Shown here piece by piece: positions 7,415-15,613 of a stretch of DNA of 64,000 nucleotides; position 1 is the stretch's first letter; each line of letters opens with the position of its first letter. The notes beneath the pieces are model-generated. The model did no database searches, was not told the DNA's origin, and saw nothing but the letters and a program-made list of their open reading frames with translations. Position numbers and translations under genes: made by a program. The stretch covers positions 124,001 through 188,000 of the forward strand of contig NZ_MRWQ01000008.1 in assembly GCF_001906925.1 (NCBI RefSeq), written 5' to 3'. Source of the stretch: Domibacillus mangrovi (GTDB taxonomy: Bacteria > Bacillota > Bacilli > Bacillales > Domibacillaceae).

Positions 7415-8641
7415 TCAAGCCAAATTAAAGTACGCTTCGTTCAGATAATAGTGAACGGGGCGTTTTCCTTTTGATGTGATGAGTCCTTTTGTTTCGAGGT
7501 CTTCTAATTCTTTGTTTAACGTATAAAGTGACTTGCCGGTTATACTGATGAAATCTTGTTTTAACATTCCTTCACCTGTGCCGGCGAAATAGTAATCTTG
7601 TGTGAGAATGAACAAGATCGATTGCTGCAGCTCATTTTTGATTTCGGGATCTTTTTCAATCACTTCGAGCATATGTTCAAGCATCAGTTTTCTCTCTTTC
7701 AATTCGTTAATAATATCGATTTGTGAGTCAATGATGATGGCGAAAAAGGTTTCGCAAAAATACGTAAGCTCTCCTCTATTCATAAATGAATTCGTTTTTT
7801 CAAATGCATCGAGATAGTCTTTTCGGTTATGATTACATCCTTTTGACAAAGACAGCGCCGTGAGTGGATTGAATTCTTTTCTTAAATACAGGCTACTAAT
7901 AAACCGTGATGTCCGGCCATTCCCATCGTAAAATGGATGTATATAGCCGAAATAATAGTGGGTAATAGCGATTCTGTATAATAGCGGCAAGTCGTGTCCG
8001 TTTAAAAAATTGATTAGCCCATGCATATGACTGGTGATGGCCTGCTCTGGCGTAACTCCTTTATGAATGATTTTTCCTGTGCCGCTTTCTTTATACACAT
8101 ACGTCATGTCTTTTCTGAATAGTTCTCCATCGAGTCTGTGCTCTTCTTTATCCATTTCATCCGCTACAAGGTAATCATATATTCTTCGGACGTCCGCTGG
8201 CTCTTCCATAGATATGAACTCCTCTGAAAGCAGCTTGCTGTAGGAATTGATCATGCTTTTGAAACGGACCTGTTTACTTGGTTGATTGAGTACTTGACGT
8301 GTGCTTTCCACCATTTCTTCCCTTGTGCTCCGAACTCCTTCAAGGTCATTCGTGTTGAACATTTCATCGATCAGCTGCTGGTGGATAAAATTGTGCTGCG
8401 CAATCGATGGAAGCTGGGCCATCAATTCCCGAATGGCGGTATCCTGCCGGTTAATCCGATCAAATTTTAAGAGAAGGGACTGCGTATTTACGATAAATAA
8501 CGGAAACGACTGACTCGATTTAAGCAGCTTTATTTGCATCGGTACATGAATCGTTCCATATCCATGAAATCGTTTCTCATACTCCTGCTCGAAAACGGTA
8601 TTGTTCGTCTGATGAAATAGTTGATACAAATAGACATACAT
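7415..8641 (-). CDS. Fic-domain protein, class II, with C-terminal winged helix
   Basis: A 408-residue Fic protein; the family transfers AMP or related groups to a protein hydroxyl. The active-site loop HPFYDGNGRTSR is complete (about residues 235-246). An N-terminal inhibitory motif TNDLEG (about 96-101, the S/TxxxE[G/N] type) places it in class II, so it is likely self-inhibited. The last 70 or so residues (DFISITGKSLYTLNKELEDLETKGLI) look like a winged helix, giving the common Fic-wHTH architecture. It is a single-gene unit flanked by short direct repeats, which suggests acquisition. The target is unknown. Confidence 0.9.
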   Translation of the reverse strand: MYVYLYQLFHQTNNTVFEQEYEKRFHGYGTIHVPMQIKLLKSSQSFPLFIVNTQSLLLKFDRINRQDTAIRELMAQLPSIAQHNFIHQQLIDEMFNTNDLEGVRSTREEMVESTRQVLNQPSKQVRFKSMINSYSKLLSEEFISMEEPADVRRIYDYLVADEMDKEEHRLDGELFRKDMTYVYKESGTGKIIHKGVTPEQAITSHMHGLINFLNGHDLPLLYRIAITHYYFGYIHPFYDGNGRTSRFISSLYLRKEFNPLTALSLSKGCNHNRKDYLDAFEKTNSFMNRGELTYFCETFFAIIIDSQIDIINELKERKLMLEHMLEVIEKDPEIKNELQQSILFILTQDYYFAGTGEGMLKQDFISITGKSLYTLNKELEDLETKGLITSKGKRPVHYYLNEAYFNLA

Positions 8642-8754
8642 TTTTCATCAATCCTTTATTCTTGAAGTATTTTATTATAAATAATACCGTTATTTTATGA
8701 TAAAGTCATATGTTTATTCTTATTAATTTAAAAAATGATATTTTTCCGATTTTT

Positions 8755-8806
8755 GATTCGTTCACAATGACTAGGATTCGCACCTATTCCAGCACTTCCG
8801 CTCACA
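8755..8806 (+). repeat. 40-bp-family intergenic repeat, right of fic
   Basis: Contains GATTCGTTCACA and ATTCGCACCTATTCCAGCACTTCCGCTCACA, direct-repeat partner of 7320-7350. The fic gene and its promoter lie between the two. Confidence 0.7.
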
Positions 8807-8823
8807 TTTACACCAATCCTAAC

Positions 8824-8862
8824 AAAAAACTCCCATCCGAATATTATTTCGGTGGAAGTTTG
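8824..8862 (-). terminator. Terminator overlapping the csrA 3' end
   Basis: On the minus strand AACTTCCACCGAA ... TTCGGATGGGAGTTTTTT. The stem includes the last csrA codons and the stop, and ends the long flagellar transcription unit. Confidence 0.75.
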
Positions 8863-9068
8863 AGCAGTCCGGCGAGATTTTCAACGCTGGCTGAGGCAGA
8901 TTTGTTTTCGTCGCCGATTTGGATGTAAATTTCTTTTCGATGGATGTCGACGTGTTTCGGTGCATCGATCCCAATTTTAATTTGGTCGCCTGAGACGGAG
9001 ACGATGGTGATTTCGATGTCGTCTCCGATCATGAGTGCTTCGCCTGGTTTACGGGTGAGAACGAGCAT
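8844..9068 (-). CDS. csrA: Carbon storage regulator CsrA, translational repressor
   Basis: A 74-residue homodimeric RNA-binding protein. It begins [18 protein letters not shown] with the conserved R6 region and keeps the [13 protein letters not shown] beta-5/helix block that binds GGA loops. In Bacillus it represses flagellin translation and is antagonised by FliW, encoded immediately upstream with a 3-bp gap. A matching GGA hairpin lies in the leader of the flagellin gene at 5444-5457. The 74-residue length is normal for Bacillus CsrA. Confidence 0.97.
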   Translation of the reverse strand: MLVLTRKPGEALMIGDDIEITIVSVSGDQIKIGIDAPKHVDIHRKEIYIQIGDENKSASASVENLAGLLKLPPK

Positions 9069-9071
9069 CGC

Positions 9072-9521
9072 TTACCCCTCCTTCACGGCGCCGCTTGGAA
9101 ACAAGGCGTGGCGCGTTTCATACGCTGTGCCAGTTAAGATGACTTGGCGTCCGGTCTGGTTTTGTTTGTTGATAACGATGGGTGCCTGCAGGTTGGCGGT
9201 TGTCTGTTCAAATGGATCTCGGACAGTCAGGATCGCTAAAAGAGTGACGTCTTCCTCTTTTTCAATGGCGAGTGCTTCGAGTGAAGTTTCGTCGATTTTG
9301 ATTTGGTAGTCCAGGAAAAATGAAAAAGGGTCTGTGACAACAAAGCTTAGTTCCCGTGTTGAAACAGATTGAAGCGCATAAAAAACGGTGTTTTCCGGAA
9401 AAGCGAGCAAGACGAATTTTTTCTCATTTTCAAAGCCAGGCAATCCATTTGAAAAGGTTAATACATCCGCTTCCTGCAGTTCTTTTTCACCGTGGTATTT
9501 CGTTTCAATCTTCACACTCAT
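9072..9521 (-). CDS. fliW: Flagellar assembly factor FliW
   Basis: About 149 residues. FliW binds flagellin or CsrA in a partner switch and so links flagellin level to its own translation. Sequence shows the family core KIETKYHGEKEL, FSNGLPGFENEKKFVLL and VTDPFSFFLDYQI. The open frame extends further 5' into the DUF6470 gene, but the start at ATG 9521 (MSVKIETKYHG) follows AAAAGGGTG; GTG 9515 is an alternative. It is directly followed by csrA, the usual order. Confidence 0.95.
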   Translation of the reverse strand: MSVKIETKYHGEKELQEADVLTFSNGLPGFENEKKFVLLAFPENTVFYALQSVSTRELSFVVTDPFSFFLDYQIKIDETSLEALAIEKEEDVTLLAILTVRDPFEQTTANLQAPIVINKQNQTGRQVILTGTAYETRHALFPSGAVKEG

Positions 9522-9528
9522 CACCCTT

Positions 9529-10089
9529 TTAAATAGTTTTATTAACAAACTGAAAATCAATGGACGGATATTGCTTCAGCTGCACATTCACGCTGCCAGG
9601 CTGATAGTTGATGATTGGCTTGTTTGGACGCGTGTTGTTTTCAACTGGCCGGGCTTGTGCTTGAATGTGTACATCACCAGGCCGATAATGAATGTTAACA
9701 CTTCCATGTGACGGTATCCACGTGAGGCCCGTTTCATAATTGCGCGTCGTGTGACGGGCAGCCTGCATCACAATCGCATTGCCGCCTTTATGAATGTCAG
9801 CAAGTTCACGGCCTTCCGCGGCGCGGCGGCCGGTACCTTCAAGCGCTTTTTGTCTGCCTTCTGCCGCTGTTTCTTTGATGCGCTGGAAAATATGCTTCCG
9901 ATTCATATCCGCCCACGCCTGCGTTTGGTCAATCGTCAAAACGCCATGTGTCGTTGAAATATTCATCTCCGCTTTCGGCTGGCGGATGTCAACTGTTGCC
10001 TGTGGCTGCTGAATGGACTGGCGGCCCGGCGTTGTTGTGATGCCAAGCTGCGCAGTTGTTGTATTGATTTGAACGGTTGAAATGTTCAT
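9529..10089 (-). CDS. yviE: DUF6470 family protein YviE
   Basis: A 186-residue soluble protein between flgL and fliW, the position of B. subtilis yviE. It has repeated short strands with QIxTTTAQLGI, AEMNIST, VDIRQP and PGDVHIQ patterns and a central charged helix (MNRKHIFQRIKETAAEGRQ). The molecular role is unknown; the family is confined to flagellar operons of Firmicutes. Its stop is 8 bases from the fliW start chosen here, which fits coupled translation. Confidence 0.88.
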   Translation of the reverse strand: MNISTVQINTTTAQLGITTTPGRQSIQQPQATVDIRQPKAEMNISTTHGVLTIDQTQAWADMNRKHIFQRIKETAAEGRQKALEGTGRRAAEGRELADIHKGGNAIVMQAARHTTRNYETGLTWIPSHGSVNIHYRPGDVHIQAQARPVENNTRPNKPIINYQPGSVNVQLKQYPSIDFQFVNKTI

Positions 10090-10104
10090 CTGGGTACGCT
10101 CCTT

Positions 10105-10989
10105 TTAACGGAGAAAATCCATCAATGTCGGCTGAATAATACGGGCACCGACTGAGAGGGCCGCTTTATGAACCGTTTCCTGAACGGTTAAATCGGTTAC
10201 AGCACGCTCAAAGTCAACATCTTCGTTTTCAGATAAAATACGGGATGCAATGACTTCCTGTTGGCCAATCCGAATATCCATCAGTTCAATTCGGTTAAAC
10301 CGGGCACCAAGTGTTGCCCGTTCATTTGTGATTGTCGTAATATGAGTATCCAGATCGCTAAGCAAACTGCTGACCGCAGCACCAGATGTTGAATTGGCGT
10401 CTTTACTCAGTTCATTGACGATTTCATCTATTTTCGAAAACATCTCTTCAGAGAAGACCGTTTTCCCACTAATATTCACTTGAATGTAAACCCCTTTTGA
10501 CAGTTCAAGTTCCACCGGATCGCTATTTGCAGGGTACGCTCCTGCTTGTAAATCAACCGGTTTATTTATCGTATTTGTTCCATTAAATAAATATTTATCA
10601 CCGAATTTTGTATTCGCAATTTCGCCTAAATGTTCTTTCAATTGCTCAATTTCAGCTTTCGCTGCCTGTCTTTGCTCGGCGTCATACGTGTCATTTGATG
10701 TTTGAACAAGCAGCTCGCGCATACGCTGTAATGCCTGTCCTGCTTTATCAAGCGATGCATCCGAGTTTTCGACCCAGTTGTATGCTTCATCAAAATTGCG
10801 ACGGTACTGTTCAACTTCCATTAATCCGCGGCGATACGTTATTCCTTTCATCGCAACAACAGGATCATCGGACGGTTTATTGATTTTTTTCTGCATCGAT
10901 ACTTGTGTATTTAATTTATCAAGCCGGGTTAAGCTGGCCGTTAAGTTTTTCATCATATTCGATGACAACATCGATTGCGTCACGCGCAT
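10105..10989 (-). CDS. flgL: Flagellar hook-associated protein FlgL (HAP3)
   Basis: A 294-residue junction protein between hook and filament. The N-terminus (MRVTQSMLSSNMMKNL, then LDKLNTQVSMQKKINKPSDDP) and C-terminus (DFERAVTDLTVQETVHKAALSVGARI) are the flagellin-like D0 helices typical of FlgL, and length is normal. It lies 18 bases after flgK in one operon and is exported by the flagellar secretion system, probably with FlgN as its chaperone. Confidence 0.96.
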   Translation of the reverse strand: MRVTQSMLSSNMMKNLTASLTRLDKLNTQVSMQKKINKPSDDPVVAMKGITYRRGLMEVEQYRRNFDEAYNWVENSDASLDKAGQALQRMRELLVQTSNDTYDAEQRQAAKAEIEQLKEHLGEIANTKFGDKYLFNGTNTINKPVDLQAGAYPANSDPVELELSKGVYIQVNISGKTVFSEEMFSKIDEIVNELSKDANSTSGAAVSSLLSDLDTHITTITNERATLGARFNRIELMDIRIGQQEVIASRILSENEDVDFERAVTDLTVQETVHKAALSVGARIIQPTLMDFLR

Positions 10990-11007
10990 AATTGATTCAC
11001 TCCTCTA

Positions 11008-12741
11008 TCAACGACCGGCAACACCCATGCCGTTAATAATTTTATCAAGCATTTCGTCAACGATTGTAATCATCCGTGCAGCTCCATTGTAAGCATGCTG
11101 GAATCTAATTAAATTGCTCATTTCTTCGTCAAGAGAGACAGATGAAACGGATTGGCGGCTCGTTTCAACCGATACAAGTAAAATACCTGCATTCTTTTCC
11201 ATCCGTGTAGCTTGCTGTGCATCAACCGCCATACCGCCAATCACACTCTCATAAAAAGAGTTGATCGAGCCGTTTTTGATCGGCACGTCCGGTATAGGTA
11301 AAGGAGTTGTTGAGCCGTTTAGTTCTACTGTTGTTCCATTTAACAGCATTTCACCAATTCTCGACAAGTTTAGCGCGTTTTTCCCATCACCGGCATTTGC
11401 ATATTTATCCCCTCCAGATGTATACGACGACATCGCTGCTGCTATATCTTTCGGAAGCATATTGCCGTTTAACTGAATAGCACTCGCAATTCCTTTATAA
11501 TTCGTGGCGCTGAACCCGGTTAAGTCAAAGAAGTTTTGATTGGTGGTGGATGCTGGATCATTCAAATCGACACCCTCGGCCTGTACAGCGTTAAACATCG
11601 TCGCAAAAGTGAATACGATCTGATCAACTTTATCAAGCATATCCGCGTAAATGCCTTTTACTTTCGTATTAGGCGCCGTGCCCACTTCATAGCCATACGC
11701 TTCCATTAAGCCGCGCAGTTCCCCTTTGGAAAAATTAATATTGCCTGCTGTATCCGCAAAGTCAATTTCATTTGACGAAATCAAAGTGGTACCATCCGCT
11801 TCTGTATAAAGAACGTCACCTGGGTCAGCTAACGTCCATTCATCTGGATTGCTTGGATCGGCTTTAAATAATTGTATCGCTTTGACGCCTTCATCCATAT
11901 TCGGTGCACCATTCAAAATTTTGTTATCTGTTGTCGCAAAACCGATATGAAATCGTTCATTTCCATTCAACAATTGAACTTTACTGCCGTCTGCATTGAC
12001 CATGCTGACTTCGTACACACCTTCCGCAATAGTCAGTGCATTTCCGCCACTCCCGACTTTGTTTACCTCAAGTGAAAAGTATTGTGACAATTCGTCCACA
12101 AGACGATCCCGCTCATCGTACAAATCATTCGGCAAGTAGCCATTCGGCTCAATTTCTTTAATTTGTTTGTTTACATCATATAACTTATCAATAGCGGCAT
12201 TCGCTGCTTTAACTGTCACATTTAACTGGTTTCCAAAGTCTTTTTGAATGGATAAAAGCGAATCCGACATGTAGTTATACGTATCGGTAACAGATTGCAT
12301 ACGCTCTAATACAACGCCTCGCGTCCCTTCATTTTCCGGATTTCCCGCGAGGTCCTGCAATGATTGCCATAACTCGCCCATAACAGCCGATAAGCCATCA
12401 TCTGTCGGTTCATTTATAATATCTTCCACTTTGCTTAATGCATGAGAACGGGCACTCCAATAACCAAGCTTTGTATTCTCCCCTCGAAATTGAAGATCCA
12501 GAAACGATTCGCGAATCCGTTGCACAGAGCCCGCTTCAACACCCGTCCCCATTTGACCGGGAATGTTCGGACGATTTAGACCAACAGCTGGATAAGGTGT
12601 TGTCGTTTGAAAATTAACGCGCTGACGTGAGTAGCCGGGTGTGTTGGCGTTAGATATATTATGACCGGTCACATATAAAGCACTTTGCTGGGTGTACATC
12701 CCCCGCTTCGCTGTTTCCAATCCCATAAACGTTGATCTCAT
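11008..12741 (-). CDS. flgK: Flagellar hook-associated protein FlgK (HAP1)
   Basis: A 577-residue protein, somewhat longer than the roughly 507 residues of B. subtilis FlgK, with the extra length in the central domain. The N-terminus STFMGLETAKRGMYTQQ and the NISNANTPGYSRQ rod/hook signature are diagnostic; the C-terminus (VSLDEEMSNLIRFQHAYN) gives the partner D0 helix. It forms the first hook-filament junction layer. Encoded 12 bases after flgN, its likely export chaperone. Confidence 0.97.
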   Translation of the reverse strand: MRSTFMGLETAKRGMYTQQSALYVTGHNISNANTPGYSRQRVNFQTTTPYPAVGLNRPNIPGQMGTGVEAGSVQRIRESFLDLQFRGENTKLGYWSARSHALSKVEDIINEPTDDGLSAVMGELWQSLQDLAGNPENEGTRGVVLERMQSVTDTYNYMSDSLLSIQKDFGNQLNVTVKAANAAIDKLYDVNKQIKEIEPNGYLPNDLYDERDRLVDELSQYFSLEVNKVGSGGNALTIAEGVYEVSMVNADGSKVQLLNGNERFHIGFATTDNKILNGAPNMDEGVKAIQLFKADPSNPDEWTLADPGDVLYTEADGTTLISSNEIDFADTAGNINFSKGELRGLMEAYGYEVGTAPNTKVKGIYADMLDKVDQIVFTFATMFNAVQAEGVDLNDPASTTNQNFFDLTGFSATNYKGIASAIQLNGNMLPKDIAAAMSSYTSGGDKYANAGDGKNALNLSRIGEMLLNGTTVELNGSTTPLPIPDVPIKNGSINSFYESVIGGMAVDAQQATRMEKNAGILLVSVETSRQSVSSVSLDEEMSNLIRFQHAYNGAARMITIVDEMLDKIINGMGVAGR

Positions 12742-12753
12742 ATGTTATCCCTC

Positions 12754-13194
12754 CTAAGCTTTCGAGTCGAATAGCGGTCCTATTGCAGGACCTTCATCAT
12801 TGTCACCGTTCAGGGCGTAATTCCCGGTATCAGGCGGTGCGAGCAGATCGAGCTGAAGATGAACGAATTGAAGGGACTGATCAAGCATCTGAGCATTAAG
12901 TTCATTCTCTTTTTTCAGCTGCGCCAGAACATTAATCAGTTCATCTCGCAGTGCTTCCACTTGCTGTTGTTCATCTGGCAAAAGCGATGGCAGCAGATCA
13001 CTAATTGTTTCGTTTAATTCACTGGTGCGCTTTTTTTCTAAATTCAAAATGGCGTTGACGTGTTTTTGCTCGTCACGGACAATCCGGTTCAATTCGTCCA
13101 GTTCATTTTTTTTGACGGCCTCCGTCTTTAAGTGAGCAAGTTGCAACAGACTTTTGTGAAGTACTAGCTGTTTTTCGAGCGTTTCAATAATCAA
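12754..13194 (-). CDS. flgN: Flagellar chaperone FlgN
   Basis: A 146-residue helical protein with the FlgN shape: N-terminal helix IIETLEKQLVLHKSLLQLAHLKTEAVKKNE followed by heptad-rich segments (YvyG in B. subtilis). It binds the C-termini of FlgK and FlgL before export. It uses a TTG start (13194) supported by a GAGGAGG site seven bases upstream. Placed just before flgK, as in other Bacillaceae. Confidence 0.88.
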   Translation of the reverse strand: MIIETLEKQLVLHKSLLQLAHLKTEAVKKNELDELNRIVRDEQKHVNAILNLEKKRTSELNETISDLLPSLLPDEQQQVEALRDELINVLAQLKKENELNAQMLDQSLQFVHLQLDLLAPPDTGNYALNGDNDEGPAIGPLFDSKA

Positions 13195-13206
13195 AGGTGC
13201 TCCTCC

Positions 13207-13644
13207 TCATGTGTAAATGTTGATGAGCAGCCCTCGGATTTCGCCGACTTTACTCAAAATATCAAGCTGGGATTTCTCTTTGTTGATGACGTCGTTGGCA
13301 AGCTGCGTTAAACGGCTGTCAACTTCTTTGACGATTTTGTACACTTTCGTCCGGCCGCGCCGGTTGAAGCCGCGCTGTTCTTCTAATTGAAGGCCGCTGT
13401 TGACCGCTTCTTCCATAAATTCTTTCACCATTTTTTTATATTTACGCAAGTCATCAATGGTTCGGTGTTCCGCCAACTTTTCGCCTTGTGTTTCAATGTC
13501 TTTCATCATACCGTTCATTTTTTCAAGTGCCGCATTTTGACGCTTGGACGCAATCACATCAGTGAATGTTATCGATGCTTTTGCGACTTCTTCTTTTCGT
13601 TCTGTGCGGGATAGTGCTGCTTTATTCACGCGCTGTACTTCCAT
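13207..13644 (-). CDS. YaaR family (DUF327) protein
   Basis: A 145-residue, mostly helical protein resembling YaaR/TM1646: residues KKMVKEFMEEAV, FNRRGRTKVYKIVKEVDSRL and the hydrophobic end VGEIRGLLINIYT. In B. subtilis yaaR is elsewhere and unlinked; here it lies between a flagellin gene and flgN in one transcript, so a flagellar role is plausible but inferred. No signal peptide. Function is unknown. Confidence 0.75.
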   Translation of the reverse strand: MEVQRVNKAALSRTERKEEVAKASITFTDVIASKRQNAALEKMNGMMKDIETQGEKLAEHRTIDDLRKYKKMVKEFMEEAVNSGLQLEEQRGFNRRGRTKVYKIVKEVDSRLTQLANDVINKEKSQLDILSKVGEIRGLLINIYT

Positions 13645-13663
13645 GATGGCTCACCCCAGTTGA

Positions 13664-14833
13664 TTATTGAAGAAGCTGAAGGACGCCTTGCGGAAGCTGA
13701 TTCGCCTGCGCGAGCATTGCCTGTCCAGCCTGGTTTAAAATATTGTTTCTCGTAAACTGTGTCATCTCTTTCGCCATATCAAGGTCACGGATACGAGATT
13801 CAGCTGCTGTTAAGTTTTCGTTAGCGGTTTGTAGGTTTGTGATCGTGTGTTCCAGACGGTTTTGAATCGCACCAAGTTTACTTCGTTCTGCCGAAACGAG
13901 ACGAATAGCGTTGTCAAAAATCGTAATTGCCTCAGCCGCTTTTTCCACTGTGCTAACATCTGCACCTGTTGTAGCATTACCTTTGCTGTCAAACACAGTC
14001 GCAATGCCGAGCTTTTTCGCATCCATCGGGCTCAAATCCATCGTCAGCATCTCCGACTCGTTTGCGCCGATTTGGAAGGAGAGTGCTAAGCTTTGAATTG
14101 TGTCATAATCAGCATCTGTTAAAACAACATTATAATTAGATGTAGCAGTAATCGTTAACACATTTCCAGAACTAGTTGCATCGCTCTCCCCTGATGCAAT
14201 GGCTGCTGCGGCATCGTCAGGTGTAGTAAAAGAGTCAATGCTTATCTGAGGTGGTATTGCAACACCCGAAACGAATGTATATGTTGTACCGTTAACTTCA
14301 ATTTCATCGCCATCTTTAGGAATCTCATTAAACGTTAATGTAAATGTATCTCCCGAAGTAAGTGCTTTTGTCCATGGATGATTCCCTGTAAAATCACCTT
14401 GTGCAAACGCTTCTTTTTTACCACTAAAGAGAACTTTCTGATTAAACTGAGTTGTGTCGGCGATCCGGTCAATTTCAAATGTTAGGGCATTAATTTCGTC
14501 TTGGATGGCTGTACGGTCATCGTCTTCAAGCGTTCCATTCGAAGCCTGAACCGACAGTTCACGCATACGCTGCAAAATTTCATGCGTAGAGGAAAGAGCT
14601 CCTTCTGCTGTTTGGATCAACGAGATGGCATCAAGTGAATTGCGTTCCGCCATATCTAAGCCACGGATTTGCGAGCGCATTTTTTCAGAGATCGCAAGCC
14701 CTGCTGCATCATCTGCAGCGCGGTTAATACGGAGGCCGGATGATAGTTTTTCAAGACTCTTTGATGTGGCATTGTTCGTGTTGTTTAAGTTTCGATATGC
14801 GTTTAATGCTTGAATGTTATGGTTAATTCTCAT
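13664..14833 (-). CDS. Second flagellin, intronless
   Basis: A 389-residue flagellin with both D0/D1 ends (MRINHNIQALNAYRNLNN ... NILNQAGQAMLAQANQLPQGVLQLLQ) and a central domain shorter than that of the flagellin at 3362-5415. The codons at the intron site of its paralogue are continuous (GAT ATG GCG AAA GAG, DLDMAKEM). Unlike the first gene it has no CsrA hairpin: its start lies only 3 bases after the FliS-like gene and it depends on that gene's transcript. It may be a minor filament component or used under other conditions. Confidence 0.95.
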   Translation of the reverse strand: MRINHNIQALNAYRNLNNTNNATSKSLEKLSSGLRINRAADDAAGLAISEKMRSQIRGLDMAERNSLDAISLIQTAEGALSSTHEILQRMRELSVQASNGTLEDDDRTAIQDEINALTFEIDRIADTTQFNQKVLFSGKKEAFAQGDFTGNHPWTKALTSGDTFTLTFNEIPKDGDEIEVNGTTYTFVSGVAIPPQISIDSFTTPDDAAAAIASGESDATSSGNVLTITATSNYNVVLTDADYDTIQSLALSFQIGANESEMLTMDLSPMDAKKLGIATVFDSKGNATTGADVSTVEKAAEAITIFDNAIRLVSAERSKLGAIQNRLEHTITNLQTANENLTAAESRIRDLDMAKEMTQFTRNNILNQAGQAMLAQANQLPQGVLQLLQ

Positions 14834-14836
14834 CGG

Positions 14837-15283
14837 TTATTTCCCCGTTTCCATTGTATTCGTTGGCTGCTCTTCGACGAAGACGCTTTGTTCGTAAGCG
14901 TTTTGTATTCTTCTTGCCGGTACTTTTGCCGGCGCGGTTTTTAATGCTTCATTCCAGGCGTCAGACAGTATTTGAAATAGTCGCTCTGCGTCACGCAGCG
15001 TCGCGGCGTCCTTTTTCAAATTAGCCTGCACGACGGTGTCGGCGATGAAGTTATACACCTGGTCGAGCTGGTCAGCGATGATGCCCGCTTCGTAGTTCAA
15101 TCCGGCGCCAAGCCTATGTACTATATCATTGATTTTTTGCATGGTGCGGTTTGCTTCGACGAGCTTTCCCTCTTTCAGGAAGTTTTGCGCTTTCTCAAAT
15201 TGTTCGAGCCCTGCTTCATATAGTAAAGCCGTCAATTGCTGCGGCGTTTTCTGATAAACTATTTCTTTTGTGATCCATTCCAT
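14837..15283 (-). CDS. fliS: FliS-like flagellin export chaperone
   Basis: A 148-residue helical protein with FliS features: an early YQKTPQQLTALLYEAGLEQFEKAQNFL helix pair and a central RTMQKINDIVHRLGAGLNYEAG segment. FliS caps the C-terminal helix of flagellin before secretion. It is translationally adjacent to the second flagellin (3-base gap), suggesting it serves that protein; another fliS is expected beside fliD outside the window. A sigma-D promoter lies directly upstream. Confidence 0.82.
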   Translation of the reverse strand: MEWITKEIVYQKTPQQLTALLYEAGLEQFEKAQNFLKEGKLVEANRTMQKINDIVHRLGAGLNYEAGIIADQLDQVYNFIADTVVQANLKKDAATLRDAERLFQILSDAWNEALKTAPAKVPARRIQNAYEQSVFVEEQPTNTMETGK

Positions 15284-15305
15284 CGTTTTTCCACCTCATT
15301 TCATT

Positions 15306-15331
15306 GTATCGGCAAAAGACGACAAAGTTTA
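15306..15331 (-). promoter_or_regulatory. Sigma-D promoter before fliS-like/flagellin 2
   Basis: TAAA (15328-15331, overlapping the ylqH stop), 14-bp spacer, GCCGATAC (15306-15313). One mismatch from the sigma-D -10 consensus. It would drive fliS, flagellin 2, yaaR, flgN and perhaps beyond. Confidence 0.8.
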
Positions 15332-15613
15332 ATACGCCGAATCCATTTCTTCGATTAAAATCAACATTTCGGCGATGACTGAATACAATTGGGGTGGAAT
15401 GGATTCACCAAGGTCGATGTCGAGCAGTTCCGACAATAGTGATGCGTCTTGTTCCATCGGGATCCCGTGCTCGTTCGCAAGTTCAAGAATTTTGGCTGCA
15501 AGCGCGCCTTTCCCTTGTGCAACGACAGTCGGTGCATTTCCTTCTTCATAGCGAATGACAGCGGCAGATGGGCCATTCAATTTGCGGCGGTTAATCTGAT
15601 TGTAATAGCTCAT
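15329..15613 (-). CDS. ylqH: FlhB-like C-terminal domain protein YlqH
   Basis: A 94-residue protein equal to the cytoplasmic switch domain of FlhB/EscU without its membrane part: AAVIRYEEGNAPTVVAQGKG, AAKILELANEHGIP and LLSELLDIDLGESIP. The NPTH cleavage loop of true FlhB is absent. Such FhlX/YlqH proteins can partly replace the FlhB C-domain. The start overlaps the stop of the large upstream gene by four bases, the same ylqG-ylqH order seen in B. subtilis. Confidence 0.88.
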   Translation of the reverse strand: MSYYNQINRRKLNGPSAAVIRYEEGNAPTVVAQGKGALAAKILELANEHGIPMEQDASLLSELLDIDLGESIPPQLYSVIAEMLILIEEMDSAY

